64,000 nt of DNA from Gracilimonas mengyeensis (GTDB lineage: Bacteria > Bacteroidota > Rhodothermia > Balneolales > Balneolaceae): positions 62,001-126,000 of the forward strand of contig NZ_FXTP01000014.1 in NCBI RefSeq assembly GCF_900182705.1. Reading direction: 5' to 3'. Of the stretch, positions 42,990 to 50,762 are shown one piece after another. The notes under the pieces were generated by a model that was not told the DNA's origin, did not search any database, and worked only from the letters and a program-made list of their open reading frames with translations. Every line of letters begins with the position of its first letter. The stretch's first letter is position 1. The position numbers and the translations under genes are program-made.

Positions 42990-43798
42990 TCTTCTAACTG
43001 TTTTGTTTTAAGGTGATTTAATTTCTCAAGCGCCGGCTGCTTCAGCATGGTCTGTTCATCATCTTCCAGCAACCCGGAAAGCAGAATTCGTCCGTTTTCT
43101 TTCAGCCGGGGCACCAACATAGGCAACAAATCAATCAGCGCATTCCGGTTGATGTTGGCAAGAATCACGTCGTATTTCTTTCCCTCGGGAATCACTTCGG
43201 TAGAACCCAATTTTACTTCCAGGTTCTCTACCTCGTTGAGTAAAATATTTTCTTTGGCATTGGTCTCACTCCACTCGTCTACATCAAAACCAAAAGCGGA
43301 AGTTGCTCCCAGCTTAAGGGCTGCAATAGCAAGAATTCCGGTACCCGTTCCGGCATCCAGAATTTCATCGCCCTCATCCACAATATCAGGCAGCCATTCC
43401 AGAATTAATCGGGTGGTGGCATGATAGCCGGTACCAAAGGCCATCTTCGGATCGATCATCAGCTCAATCTTATCGCCAATGTCATCCGGACTTTGCGACC
43501 AGGTGGGGTGCACATAAAACTTACCGATGGTCTGGGGCTTGATGGTGCGCTCCCAGGCCTCGTTCCAGTTTTGATCCGGAATCACACGTTCATTTAAAAT
43601 AGCGGACTCCCCTCCCAAGGCCATTAGCTTCTTCTCAATTTCCTCTCTCTTGGAATCATCAAAACGGCTGGTGGGTATGCTGGCTACCAGTTCATTATCC
43701 AATTGCTCAAAGCCTTCAAAATCTAAATCAAACAACTCAGCTATCAGCAATTCCTGAAAATCATCCTGTACCGAAATGCGCAGTTCTATGTATTCCAT
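42962..43798 (-). CDS. prmA: Ribosomal protein L11 methyltransferase
   Basis: A 278-residue SAM-dependent enzyme that methylates L11. The N-terminal substrate-recognition domain (about 1-95) has WNEAWERTIKPQTIGKFYVHPTW. The Rossmann domain has IDPKMAFGTGYHATTRL, motif I ILDAGTGTGILAIAALKLGA, the acidic end FDVDEW and motif IV VILANINRNALIDLLP. Complete. It starts 6 bp after the M28 peptidase stop and overlaps ppx. Confidence 0.93.
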   Translation of the reverse strand: MEYIELRISVQDDFQELLIAELFDLDFEGFEQLDNELVASIPTSRFDDSKREEIEKKLMALGGESAILNERVIPDQNWNEAWERTIKPQTIGKFYVHPTWSQSPDDIGDKIELMIDPKMAFGTGYHATTRLILEWLPDIVDEGDEILDAGTGTGILAIAALKLGATSAFGFDVDEWSETNAKENILLNEVENLEVKLGSTEVIPEGKKYDVILANINRNALIDLLPMLVPRLKENGRILLSGLLEDDEQTMLKQPALEKLNHLKTKQLEEWIAILLEA

Positions 43799-43804
43799 GT
43801 GCTT

Positions 43805-44770
43805 TTATAAGCGATTGTAAATTAATTCAGCCATCACATCTCCCACCGCTTGCAAGGTTTCTTTGCTGATGATGGTCATGTCGTCATTATGAGTATGCCA
43901 GTAGGGAGCAAACTGTGCCTGCCCCTGTGGCCCGCGTTGGTGGTTGATAATATTAATAATGGGAATTCCGGCTTGTTCATTCACAATTACGTGGTCATCG
44001 GAAACTGCGGCACCCTGCTCGTTCAGGAAGAGATCATCATAGCCTTCTTCACGGGCTATATTCCATACTTCTTCAACCAGATTTGGGGCATATCTAAGTG
44101 AAAATAATTCTTTGGGAAATTGAGCATTTTCTGCCCCCACCATATCCAGCAAAATCCCAAAACGGGGACTATATCCCGGAACGGGAGGATTATTCGCCCA
44201 ATACCGCGAACCTAAAAAATACTTGTTCAAACTCCCTGATTTCCCGTAGTCCTCCCCGTCAAACAATACAATATCCACACCAAGGGGCGGCGGATTTTCC
44301 TCAAACATACGCGCTAATTCAAGTAACACGGCTACCCCGCTTCCGCCATCATCTGCACCAACAATGCCTTCGTCGGTTCGGGTTGAATCCATATCAGCCC
44401 TTGGCCGGCTGTCCCAATGCGCCGACAACATAATTCGGTCGGGCGAAGTAGTGTTAAAAGCGGCAATCACATTCCCAAGCTCCAGCTGTTCGTCGTATCC
44501 TTCAGCCGCAAATTTTTGGGTAAATACCGCATTACTTCCGGCATATCCTTCCAACTTTTCTTCAAACCAATTCATGGCTTGTTGATGGGCCTCTGAGTTG
44601 GGTACGCGCGGACCAAAATCCACCTGTTTTTGGACAAAGCTATAAGCCGAATCTCCGGAAAACTCTGGTACGTTTCGCCCCTTTTCAGAAAACTTCAGTC
44701 CCGCACCTTCATCCGAAGAACAGCCCCATACAAAAAAGAAAAGTAAAAACGGGATGTAAAGCTTATTCAT
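43805..44770 (-). CDS. M28-family metallopeptidase / glutaminyl-cyclase-like lipoprotein
   Basis: About 321 residues from the ATG at 44770. The lipobox is VWGC. The M28 fold has zinc ligands visible in SAHWDSRP (His, Asp), GADDGGSGVAVLLELAR (bridging Asp), FDGEDYG (Glu, Asp) and the late PYWHTHNDDM (His). The family includes aminopeptidases and bacterial glutaminyl cyclases; SAHWDSRPRAD and the VLFDGEDYG loop lean toward the cyclase branch. It acts outside the cytoplasm. The chosen start overlaps the end of the SDR gene by 8 bp (ATGAATAA), supporting coupling. Confidence 0.88.
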   Translation of the reverse strand: MNKLYIPFLLFFFVWGCSSDEGAGLKFSEKGRNVPEFSGDSAYSFVQKQVDFGPRVPNSEAHQQAMNWFEEKLEGYAGSNAVFTQKFAAEGYDEQLELGNVIAAFNTTSPDRIMLSAHWDSRPRADMDSTRTDEGIVGADDGGSGVAVLLELARMFEENPPPLGVDIVLFDGEDYGKSGSLNKYFLGSRYWANNPPVPGYSPRFGILLDMVGAENAQFPKELFSLRYAPNLVEEVWNIAREEGYDDLFLNEQGAAVSDDHVIVNEQAGIPIINIINHQRGPQGQAQFAPYWHTHNDDMTIISKETLQAVGDVMAELIYNRL

Positions 44771-45533
44771 TTTCATCTCGATGCACCATAGTAGCTGATG
44801 ATTGGGCAACCGGGTAGATCACCGTGTCCATAATATTGACATGCGGCGGACGGTTCGCTACAAACAGAATAATTTCTGCGATATCCTGGGCTGTAAGCGG
44901 ATCAATGCCTTCGTAAACGGCATCGGCTTTTTGCTTGTCGCCGTCAAAACGTACTTCGCTAAATTCCGTTTCTACGAGGCCCGGCGAAACCATGCTAACG
45001 CGTACGTTGGTGCCGTGTAAATCTTTCTTGGTAGCTTCGGTGATGGCCTTCACCGCGTGCTTGGTTCCGCAATATACTACCCCACCGGAATAGGCTTCAT
45101 GTCCGGCCGTGGAGCCCACATTAATGATATGACCGGCTCCGCGCTCTTTCATTTGGGGTGATAACAATCGGGTCATATACAACAGACCCTTCACGTTGGT
45201 ATCAATCATGGTCTCCCAATCCTCGAAATCAGCCTGATCAACGGGATCGGTCCCTTTGGCCAGTCCGGCATTATTTAGGAGGATATCAACCGGAACCGAA
45301 ATACCCTCTACAAAACTCTCGCAAGCTTTGCGATTTCGAATATCAAAAGCAGCTGTTTGTACAGAAATATCAAACCGACTTTCAAAATCTAGCTTTATTT
45401 CCTTCAATCGCTCTTCTCTTCGACCGGTTAGAATCAGGTTTACCCCTTGCTCAGCAAATAGTTCAGCTGATCTTAGCCCAATACCCGATGTGGCTCCTGT
45501 TACAACGGCCGTTTTACCTTTCAGGCGGTTCAT
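44763..45533 (-). CDS. Short-chain dehydrogenase/reductase
   Basis: A 256-residue classical SDR of the YdfG-like group (NADP-dependent 3-hydroxy acid or serine dehydrogenases). TGATSGIG cofactor loop near 14-21, NNAG (about 89-92), catalytic Ser in INVGSTAG, and YxxxK in YCGTKHA. RRxxR after beta2 (GRREERLKE) favours NADP. Substrate unknown. It lies 3 bp after gatA and overlaps the peptidase gene. Confidence 0.9.
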   Translation of the reverse strand: MNRLKGKTAVVTGATSGIGLRSAELFAEQGVNLILTGRREERLKEIKLDFESRFDISVQTAAFDIRNRKACESFVEGISVPVDILLNNAGLAKGTDPVDQADFEDWETMIDTNVKGLLYMTRLLSPQMKERGAGHIINVGSTAGHEAYSGGVVYCGTKHAVKAITEATKKDLHGTNVRVSMVSPGLVETEFSEVRFDGDKQKADAVYEGIDPLTAQDIAEIILFVANRPPHVNIMDTVIYPVAQSSATMVHRDENE

Positions 45534-45536
45534 GGC

Positions 45537-47063
45537 TTAAGCGTTAAGCATTTCAACCAAACGTCCGGCATTCAACACTTTGCTTTCCTGGAAACTATCC
45601 CCCATAAACTGGATGCCATAAGGCAGGCCGTTGCTATGAGTTCCGGCCGGCACGCTGATGCCGCAAATACCCGCAAGGTTGGCCGTAATCGTGTACACAT
45701 CATTGAGGTACATCTGCACGGGATCGTTCAAGGTTGAGCCCAAATCAAAAGCCGTGGTTGGAGCCGTCGGACTCACAATCACATCTACTTTCTTGAAAGC
45801 CTCTTTGTAATCATTTTGAATGAGGCGGCGTACTTTCTGTGCTTTGCCATAATAAGCATCGTAATAACCGGCACTCAGCACGTACGTCCCAAGCATGATG
45901 CGTCGCTTAACCTCGGTACCAAATCCTTCAGTACGGGATTTTTTATAGAGACGGATCAGGGCTGAATCCATTTTAGCCAACTCTTCCTGTAATTCAATTT
46001 TCTTCTCGCCTTCAGCCAGATCGAATTGCTCTTTAAGGGCAATCTCTTCTTTCTTGAGTTCATCCAGCATTTCTTCTTTATCGGCGCGGTGCCCATAGCG
46101 GATACCATCGTACCGCGCCAGGTTACTGGAAGCTTCTGCCGTTGCAAGAATATAATAGGTCGCAATGCCAAACTTGGTATGTGGCAGGTGGATGGGAACC
46201 AATTCTGCCCCATCAGCTTCGAGCTTATCCAGGATGCTTTCAATCCCTTCTTTAATTTCTTCATCCAGGCCTTCCGCAAAAAATTCTTCCGGAACCCCGA
46301 TTTTAATATTCTTATCAGGATTTTGAACCGCAGCTACATAATCATCTTTCTCTATGTGAGAAGAAGTATTGTCCTTTTCATCAAAGCCGGCAATCACGTC
46401 GAGTACACGGGCTGTGTCTTCCACGGAATGCGCCAGCGGACCAATACAATCAAAAGAGGATGCGTAGGCTACCAGTCCCCATCGGGAAACGCGTCCATAA
46501 GTTGGCTTCAATCCAACCACCCCGCAATAAGAAGCAGGCTGGCGAATAGAACCGCCGGTATCGGAACCAAGCGTGGCCTGGGCCATGTTGGCAGCAACAG
46601 CGGCTGCACTTCCTCCGGATGAGCCTCCGGGCACTTTAGATGTATCGCGCGGGTTTTTCACGGCGCCAAAACTGCTGTATTCCGTGGTGGATCCCATGGC
46701 AAATTCATCCATGTTCAGCCGCCCTATAAAGATGGCATCTTCGGCACGCAAACGCTCAATTACCGTGGCGTCATACACACTTTCAAAATTTTCCAGGATC
46801 TTTGACGCACAAGTGAGCTTCTTTCCGCGCTCAGAAATTACATCTTTGATACCCATAACTACCCCGGCAAGCTTTCCGGCCGTACCATCTTCCATCTTTT
46901 TTTGGATGGTTTTAGCCTGCTCTAAGGCTTCATCAAAATGAGTAGCTGTGTATGCATTAATTTCAGAATCTTGAGCTTCAATTTGCTCAATATATTGCTG
47001 AACAATTTCGGTGAGCGTAGTTTCTTTGTTTAAGACTTTGTCGCGAGTCTCTGCTATGGTCAT
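45537..47063 (-). CDS. gatA: Glu/Asp-tRNA(Gln/Asn) amidotransferase subunit A
   Basis: A 508-residue amidase-signature enzyme, the glutaminase subunit of GatCAB. Ser-cisSer-Lys triad: Lys in GVVMGIKDVISERG, the two Ser in GGSSGGSAAAVAANM and LGSDTGGSIRQPASYCG. KVPGGSSGG and LVAYASSFDCIGPLA are typical. Compared with my memory of the family (about 475-485 residues), there is an extra charged helical stretch near residues 325-370 (KEEMLDELKKEEIALKEQF.. ELQEELAKMDSALIR) between RYGHR and LYKKSRTEGFG. gatB and gatC are not in the window. It starts 17 bp after tatA. Confidence 0.95.
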   Translation of the reverse strand: MTIAETRDKVLNKETTLTEIVQQYIEQIEAQDSEINAYTATHFDEALEQAKTIQKKMEDGTAGKLAGVVMGIKDVISERGKKLTCASKILENFESVYDATVIERLRAEDAIFIGRLNMDEFAMGSTTEYSSFGAVKNPRDTSKVPGGSSGGSAAAVAANMAQATLGSDTGGSIRQPASYCGVVGLKPTYGRVSRWGLVAYASSFDCIGPLAHSVEDTARVLDVIAGFDEKDNTSSHIEKDDYVAAVQNPDKNIKIGVPEEFFAEGLDEEIKEGIESILDKLEADGAELVPIHLPHTKFGIATYYILATAEASSNLARYDGIRYGHRADKEEMLDELKKEEIALKEQFDLAEGEKKIELQEELAKMDSALIRLYKKSRTEGFGTEVKRRIMLGTYVLSAGYYDAYYGKAQKVRRLIQNDYKEAFKKVDVIVSPTAPTTAFDLGSTLNDPVQMYLNDVYTITANLAGICGISVPAGTHSNGLPYGIQFMGDSFQESKVLNAGRLVEMLNA

Positions 47064-47080
47064 GAAGTTAACTATCTGCT

Positions 47081-47299
47081 TTATTTACTTTTAGAAGAGG
47101 TTTCTTCGTGGTTTGCGGCATCCTGTATATCTCGGGAACTGTCTTCAATTTCCTTCTTGATATCTTTGGAAGCCTGTCGGAATTCTTTAATACCTTGCCC
47201 CAGTCCACGGGCTAATTCCGGGATACGCTTGGCTCCAAACAGAACCAAAATCATAATGGCAATGATCAGAATCTCAGGGGCGCCTAAACTGCTAAACAT
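47081..47299 (-). CDS. tatA: Sec-independent translocase protein TatA/E
   Basis: A 72-residue protein with an N-terminal TM (APEILIIAIMILVLFGAKRIPEL) carrying the FGxKxxPEL hinge, an amphipathic helix (ARGLGQGIKEFRQASKDI) and a polar acidic tail. It forms the pore-lining oligomer for folded Tat substrates. First gene of the minus-strand cluster. A Bacteroidota-like promoter (47337-47363) precedes it. Confidence 0.93.
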   Translation of the reverse strand: MFSSLGAPEILIIAIMILVLFGAKRIPELARGLGQGIKEFRQASKDIKKEIEDSSRDIQDAANHEETSSKSK

Positions 47300-47336
47300 A
47301 AAATAATCCTCTTAGGATTTAGTTGATGTATTTGTG

Positions 47337-47363
47337 CGAAGATAACAATATTTTCGGCACGAA
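47337..47363 (-). promoter_or_regulatory. Candidate promoter of the tatA-ppx cluster
   Basis: On the minus strand TTCG (47360-47363), 15-nt spacer, TATCTTCG (47337-47344), close to the -33 TTTG / -7 TAnnTTTG pattern though with short spacing. It lies about 38 bp before the tatA ATG. Weak, pattern only. Confidence 0.35.
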
Positions 47364-47402
47364 TTTGGAACAAAAATTTTATTTATTCACTTGTGTTTTA
47401 AT

Positions 47403-47414
47403 AACACATGTGTT
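47403..47414. promoter_or_regulatory. 12-bp perfect palindrome in a divergent promoter region
   Basis: AACACATGTGTT is a perfect palindrome between the divergent tatA cluster and the DUF2795 gene. It is flanked by GTGTTTTAATAACAC on one side, which shares the AACAC half. A transcription-factor site is plausible; nothing identifies the factor. Confidence 0.35.
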
Positions 47415-47451
47415 TATTACACTCATTCATTTTTAAAAAAACCACTTTACT

Positions 47452-47706
47452 ATGATTTGGACCGTTGAATTAGCCGCAGCCTTAGACGACGCCCCGTTTC
47501 CCGCCACCCGGGCCGAACTTATTGAATGGGCGGAACGTAATGGCCTGCCCAAGCAGGTGATCGTTAACCTGGAAGAACTTGAAGAGATCGAGCAGGGAGA
47601 GGAGCCGGTGTACGAAGGTATTGAAGATATCTGGCCTGATTACATCCGCAAAGAAGATTTCTTCCATAACGAAGAAGATGAAGGCTTTGATTACGACGAC
47701 GTGTAA
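47452..47706 (+). CDS. DUF2795-family small acidic protein
   Basis: An 84-residue acidic protein matching DUF2795: MIWTVELAAALDDAPFPATRAELIEWAERNG at the N-terminus, VIVNLEELEE, then a tail with YEGIEDIWPDYIRKEDFF and terminal Glu/Asp. Cytosolic, no signal peptide. Function of the family is not established. It is divergent from tatA and lies 28 bp before the BamA-like gene. Confidence 0.85.
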   Translation: MIWTVELAAALDDAPFPATRAELIEWAERNGLPKQVIVNLEELEEIEQGEEPVYEGIEDIWPDYIRKEDFFHNEEDEGFDYDDV

Positions 47707-47734
47707 GTCGCCCCGCTTAGCTTTAAAATAAAAG

Positions 47735-50191
47735 ATGGATACGGTTGTTCTTGTACCTCACAGCAACCGTTTTTTCTATATCACTTTGTCTTTGTCAATA
47801 CAATCGATCCTGCAAAATGTATTTTTCATCTGCCTGATGGCGGTAATGGGATTGTTTTGTACTACTCCCGTGCTGGGACAACAAAATGAAAGCTCCACCG
47901 ACGATCTGGTTCGCAGGGTTCGCTTTTCCGGCAACAATGAAATTAAAGACCGGACACTCGAAACCCTGGTACGCACCCGTACCAACCGCGAGTTTCTGAG
48001 CATTCCCGGCTTTACCCCCTGGTATTATATCTGGAGAATTTCGGACGGGCGTTTCGGTGAAGATCCCGTCTACCTGAATCCACAGACCGTTGCCAATGAC
48101 ATGGAACGTATAGCCCTTTACTATGAATCTCAGGGCTTCCTGGACGTTGAGGTTGATACTACCATCGTGGAATATCGTACCGACCGTGTTGAGGTTTCTT
48201 TTATCATTGATGAAGGAGCGGCTTACTACGTGGATACGCTCTCCTATTCAGGCATTCCGGAATTTTATGAGGAAGGCATGAAAAGTGATTTCATGGAATC
48301 GAGTCCCTTGACGAAAAAGCGGATTAACGACAGTACTTTTACTGCCGGCTGGCAATATAGTACTGAACGCTTAAGTACCGAACAGCAGCGAATTATCAGT
48401 TTTCTTAAAAATAACGGATACGCTTCCGTCCAGCGTGATTCTGTAATTGCCCTGGTAAAAGCCGACACGGCCGGCAACGCAAACCGGCTGGCTGTTCAGT
48501 ACCGCATAAATGCCGGCGAAACCTATCGATTTGGAGACATCCGCGTTAGACTTGCCGATACCGAACCCCCGGATACCTACAGCCAGCGCGATACACTGAT
48601 TGGGCCTCCGCACACTCGAGACAGCACCAATACCATCTACCTGGCCAAAGAGCCCGGTGCTCAATCTACTTTTAACCTGTTATCCAGCCAGCTGTTATTC
48701 CGTCCAGGTGATTTATACAATCATTCTCTATACCTGGAAACCGTGAATGAATTCCAGAACCTGGGAATGCTGTATATCCAGCGGTTTAGCCAAAATGAGA
48801 ATCAATCTTCGCCAGACTTTTCCCGGGAAGAAATACCCTCTTATTTCGATCTTAGGACGCTAACCAAGCATAGCATTTCAACCGAATTGTTTGGGATGAA
48901 ACGCTACGGATTTGGTACCGGCTTCGGCGTGGATTACAAAAATAATAATGTATTTGGCAATGCAGAAAACCTAACCATCGGGGCCAATGCCAGCTTCGAG
49001 TTTGTGAGCCCTTCGGTGTTGGAAGAAATTGATACCACCGCCACACAATCTTCCATTTTCAGAAGTTATGAATTACGTGGTGAATACTCGGTACCCCGAC
49101 TGAACTTCCCCTTTTCTGCGCTGGATAATCAGCCCGGTTTCACCAGTGGTATCACCCGGTACCTGTTATCCTACAGCCGTTCCGATCAGCTTTTGTTTGA
49201 TATTAATTCCGACGTACGCTTTAATATGCGCTATGAGGTCAATCACACACCAAAGTTCTCCAGCTTTCTGGATTTATTGGAACTGGATATTGTGGACACC
49301 AACCCCTCTGATGCGTACATCCGCAACCTTCGAAATGAATTTGGCACCGATACACTTCAGGATGGCACCATCGTAGATGCTTTTGAACTCCAGCGTATTT
49401 TGGAAGATTTCAACCCGCAGGTTTCCTCTATTATCCGGTACACCGTGCGCCTTCAGGATACCGATCTTATAAAACGTAATCAGGGCTATTACGGCGAGTT
49501 CGCGTTCTCAATTGGTGGAAATATCCCTTACCTGGCTGACCGCTATATCTTCTCTCCCGATACCCTGGAAGGTAACCTCCCTTCCCTCTTCAATCTGAGC
49601 GAAAACAGTTTACGCTACAGCCGGTTCCTGAAATTATCAGCTGATTACCGCCGCTACATCCCTCTCTCGCCCAGCAGCGTGTTTGCATGGCGCGTGTTCG
49701 GTGGTTATGCGCATCCGTATGGCAACAGCAATTCTATCCCGCTAAACCGGCGTTTCTTTGCCGGCGGAAGTAACGACATCAGAGGCTGGGGGCCTTTTCA
49801 GCTTGGTCCCGGCGAAATAGCCACCGACAACGTAAATATTCCCGGTGGTGAAATTAAACTTGCCGCATTTGCTGAAACAAGACGTATATTCATACAAAAC
49901 TTCCTGGGAGCCAATTGGCACTTTGCCTTATTTGCGGATGCAGGCAACATCTGGTATGGCCCAAAAAACGACTTCCGGGATGAAAACAACCAAGACCGTT
50001 TAGAACAGGGTCGGTTTCGGTTTGATAATTTTTATAAGCAAATTGCCGTATCCGGCGGTCCTGGCATACGCCTGGACTGGGAATATGTGGTGGTTCGGTT
50101 TGATTTTCCCTTCCGCCTGCACGACCTTCAGAGAGGTTGGTTCGAAAACAAGCAGATGTATTTTAGTTTTGGCATCGGCCACTCCTTTTAA
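47735..50191 (+). CDS. BamA/TamA-family outer-membrane protein (Omp85)
   Basis: An 818-residue Omp85 protein. A long hydrophobic leader (about residues 24-48) ends VLGQ; the ATG at 47735 is kept, though an internal Met35 is possible. POTRA-like domains follow: VRRVRFSGNNEIKDRTLETLV, ALYYESQGFLDVEVDTTIVEY, YRINAGETYRFGDIRV. The 16-stranded barrel contains the lid-loop signature FFAGGSNDIRGWGPFQLGPG near 665-685 and ends YFSFGIGHSF with C-terminal Phe. The domain count and length fit TamA-like or accessory BamA paralogues better than the main BamA. Role: insertion or assembly of outer-membrane or surface proteins (family inference). Confidence 0.85.
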   Translation: MDTVVLVPHSNRFFYITLSLSIQSILQNVFFICLMAVMGLFCTTPVLGQQNESSTDDLVRRVRFSGNNEIKDRTLETLVRTRTNREFLSIPGFTPWYYIWRISDGRFGEDPVYLNPQTVANDMERIALYYESQGFLDVEVDTTIVEYRTDRVEVSFIIDEGAAYYVDTLSYSGIPEFYEEGMKSDFMESSPLTKKRINDSTFTAGWQYSTERLSTEQQRIISFLKNNGYASVQRDSVIALVKADTAGNANRLAVQYRINAGETYRFGDIRVRLADTEPPDTYSQRDTLIGPPHTRDSTNTIYLAKEPGAQSTFNLLSSQLLFRPGDLYNHSLYLETVNEFQNLGMLYIQRFSQNENQSSPDFSREEIPSYFDLRTLTKHSISTELFGMKRYGFGTGFGVDYKNNNVFGNAENLTIGANASFEFVSPSVLEEIDTTATQSSIFRSYELRGEYSVPRLNFPFSALDNQPGFTSGITRYLLSYSRSDQLLFDINSDVRFNMRYEVNHTPKFSSFLDLLELDIVDTNPSDAYIRNLRNEFGTDTLQDGTIVDAFELQRILEDFNPQVSSIIRYTVRLQDTDLIKRNQGYYGEFAFSIGGNIPYLADRYIFSPDTLEGNLPSLFNLSENSLRYSRFLKLSADYRRYIPLSPSSVFAWRVFGGYAHPYGNSNSIPLNRRFFAGGSNDIRGWGPFQLGPGEIATDNVNIPGGEIKLAAFAETRRIFIQNFLGANWHFALFADAGNIWYGPKNDFRDENNQDRLEQGRFRFDNFYKQIAVSGGPGIRLDWEYVVVRFDFPFRLHDLQRGWFENKQMYFSFGIGHSF

Positions 50192-50207
50192 CAACACTCG
50201 TTGCCTT

Positions 50208-50759
50208 ATGTTTAACAGAATAAAACGCCTAAAAAATCAGTCTGATATTGTATTTAACTCCCGCTTTCTGGCAAACTTGAATCCTGCTGAGCGGTATGAG
50301 TTCTTGCAGCTATGCCACAACCGGAGTTATAAGGAAGGGGAATATGTATTCTACAAAAACGATCCCGGCACCGGCATGTATTTTATTGAAGAGGGGCAAA
50401 TAGAGCTCAGTCTTAAAACTCTGGCCGAATCGGAACAGGAAAGCGGCGAATTTCCCCGATTGGAACTGGCTTCACCCGACAGTTTTGGGGCTCTTTCCAT
50501 TGGCTACGATTTACGGCGAAAATCTTCAGCCCGCTGCCTCGCCGATTGCAAACTGCTTGGTTTCTTTAAACCCGATTTTGAAGTACTGAAAGACCGGCAT
50601 CCCAAAATTGCGGTAAAATTTCTGCAAACCCTTGCCAACATTGCCCTGCGGCAACTTGACACCACCACCCAAAAACTGGCTGAAATCTCTGATGAGCCTA
50701 CCGCATTGGGCATTCAATTTGAAACGTATTACGAAGATCAACATCAAGAATCTGTATAA
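50208..50759 (+). CDS. Cyclic-nucleotide-binding-fold (Crp/cNMP) protein without DNA-binding domain
   Basis: About 183 residues from the ATG at 50208 (longer in-frame starts overlap the BamA-like gene and are rejected). Residues about 18-140 form a cNMP-binding beta-roll: YKEGEYVFYKNDPGTGMYFIEEGQIELSL, then SPDSFGALSIGYDLRRKSSARC and LLGFFKPDFEVL. In the phosphate-binding cassette the usual Glu of FGE is Ala (FGAL), so cAMP/cGMP binding is doubtful. There is no helix-turn-helix. It ends 3 bp before rlmD, suggesting coupling. Possible regulator of unknown type. Confidence 0.75.
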   Translation: MFNRIKRLKNQSDIVFNSRFLANLNPAERYEFLQLCHNRSYKEGEYVFYKNDPGTGMYFIEEGQIELSLKTLAESEQESGEFPRLELASPDSFGALSIGYDLRRKSSARCLADCKLLGFFKPDFEVLKDRHPKIAVKFLQTLANIALRQLDTTTQKLAEISDEPTALGIQFETYYEDQHQESV

Positions 50760-50762
50760 AGA

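Noticed and set aside
46026-46622. A 198-codon plus-strand frame opposite gatA
   Set aside because: It covers the amidase-signature motifs of gatA on the opposite strand and has no independent support.
50022-50207. An extended N-terminus for the cNMP-fold protein
   Set aside because: The extra 62 codons overlap the end of the BamA-like gene in another frame and look like antisense/shift-frame noise; the ATG at 50208 gives a normal domain start.
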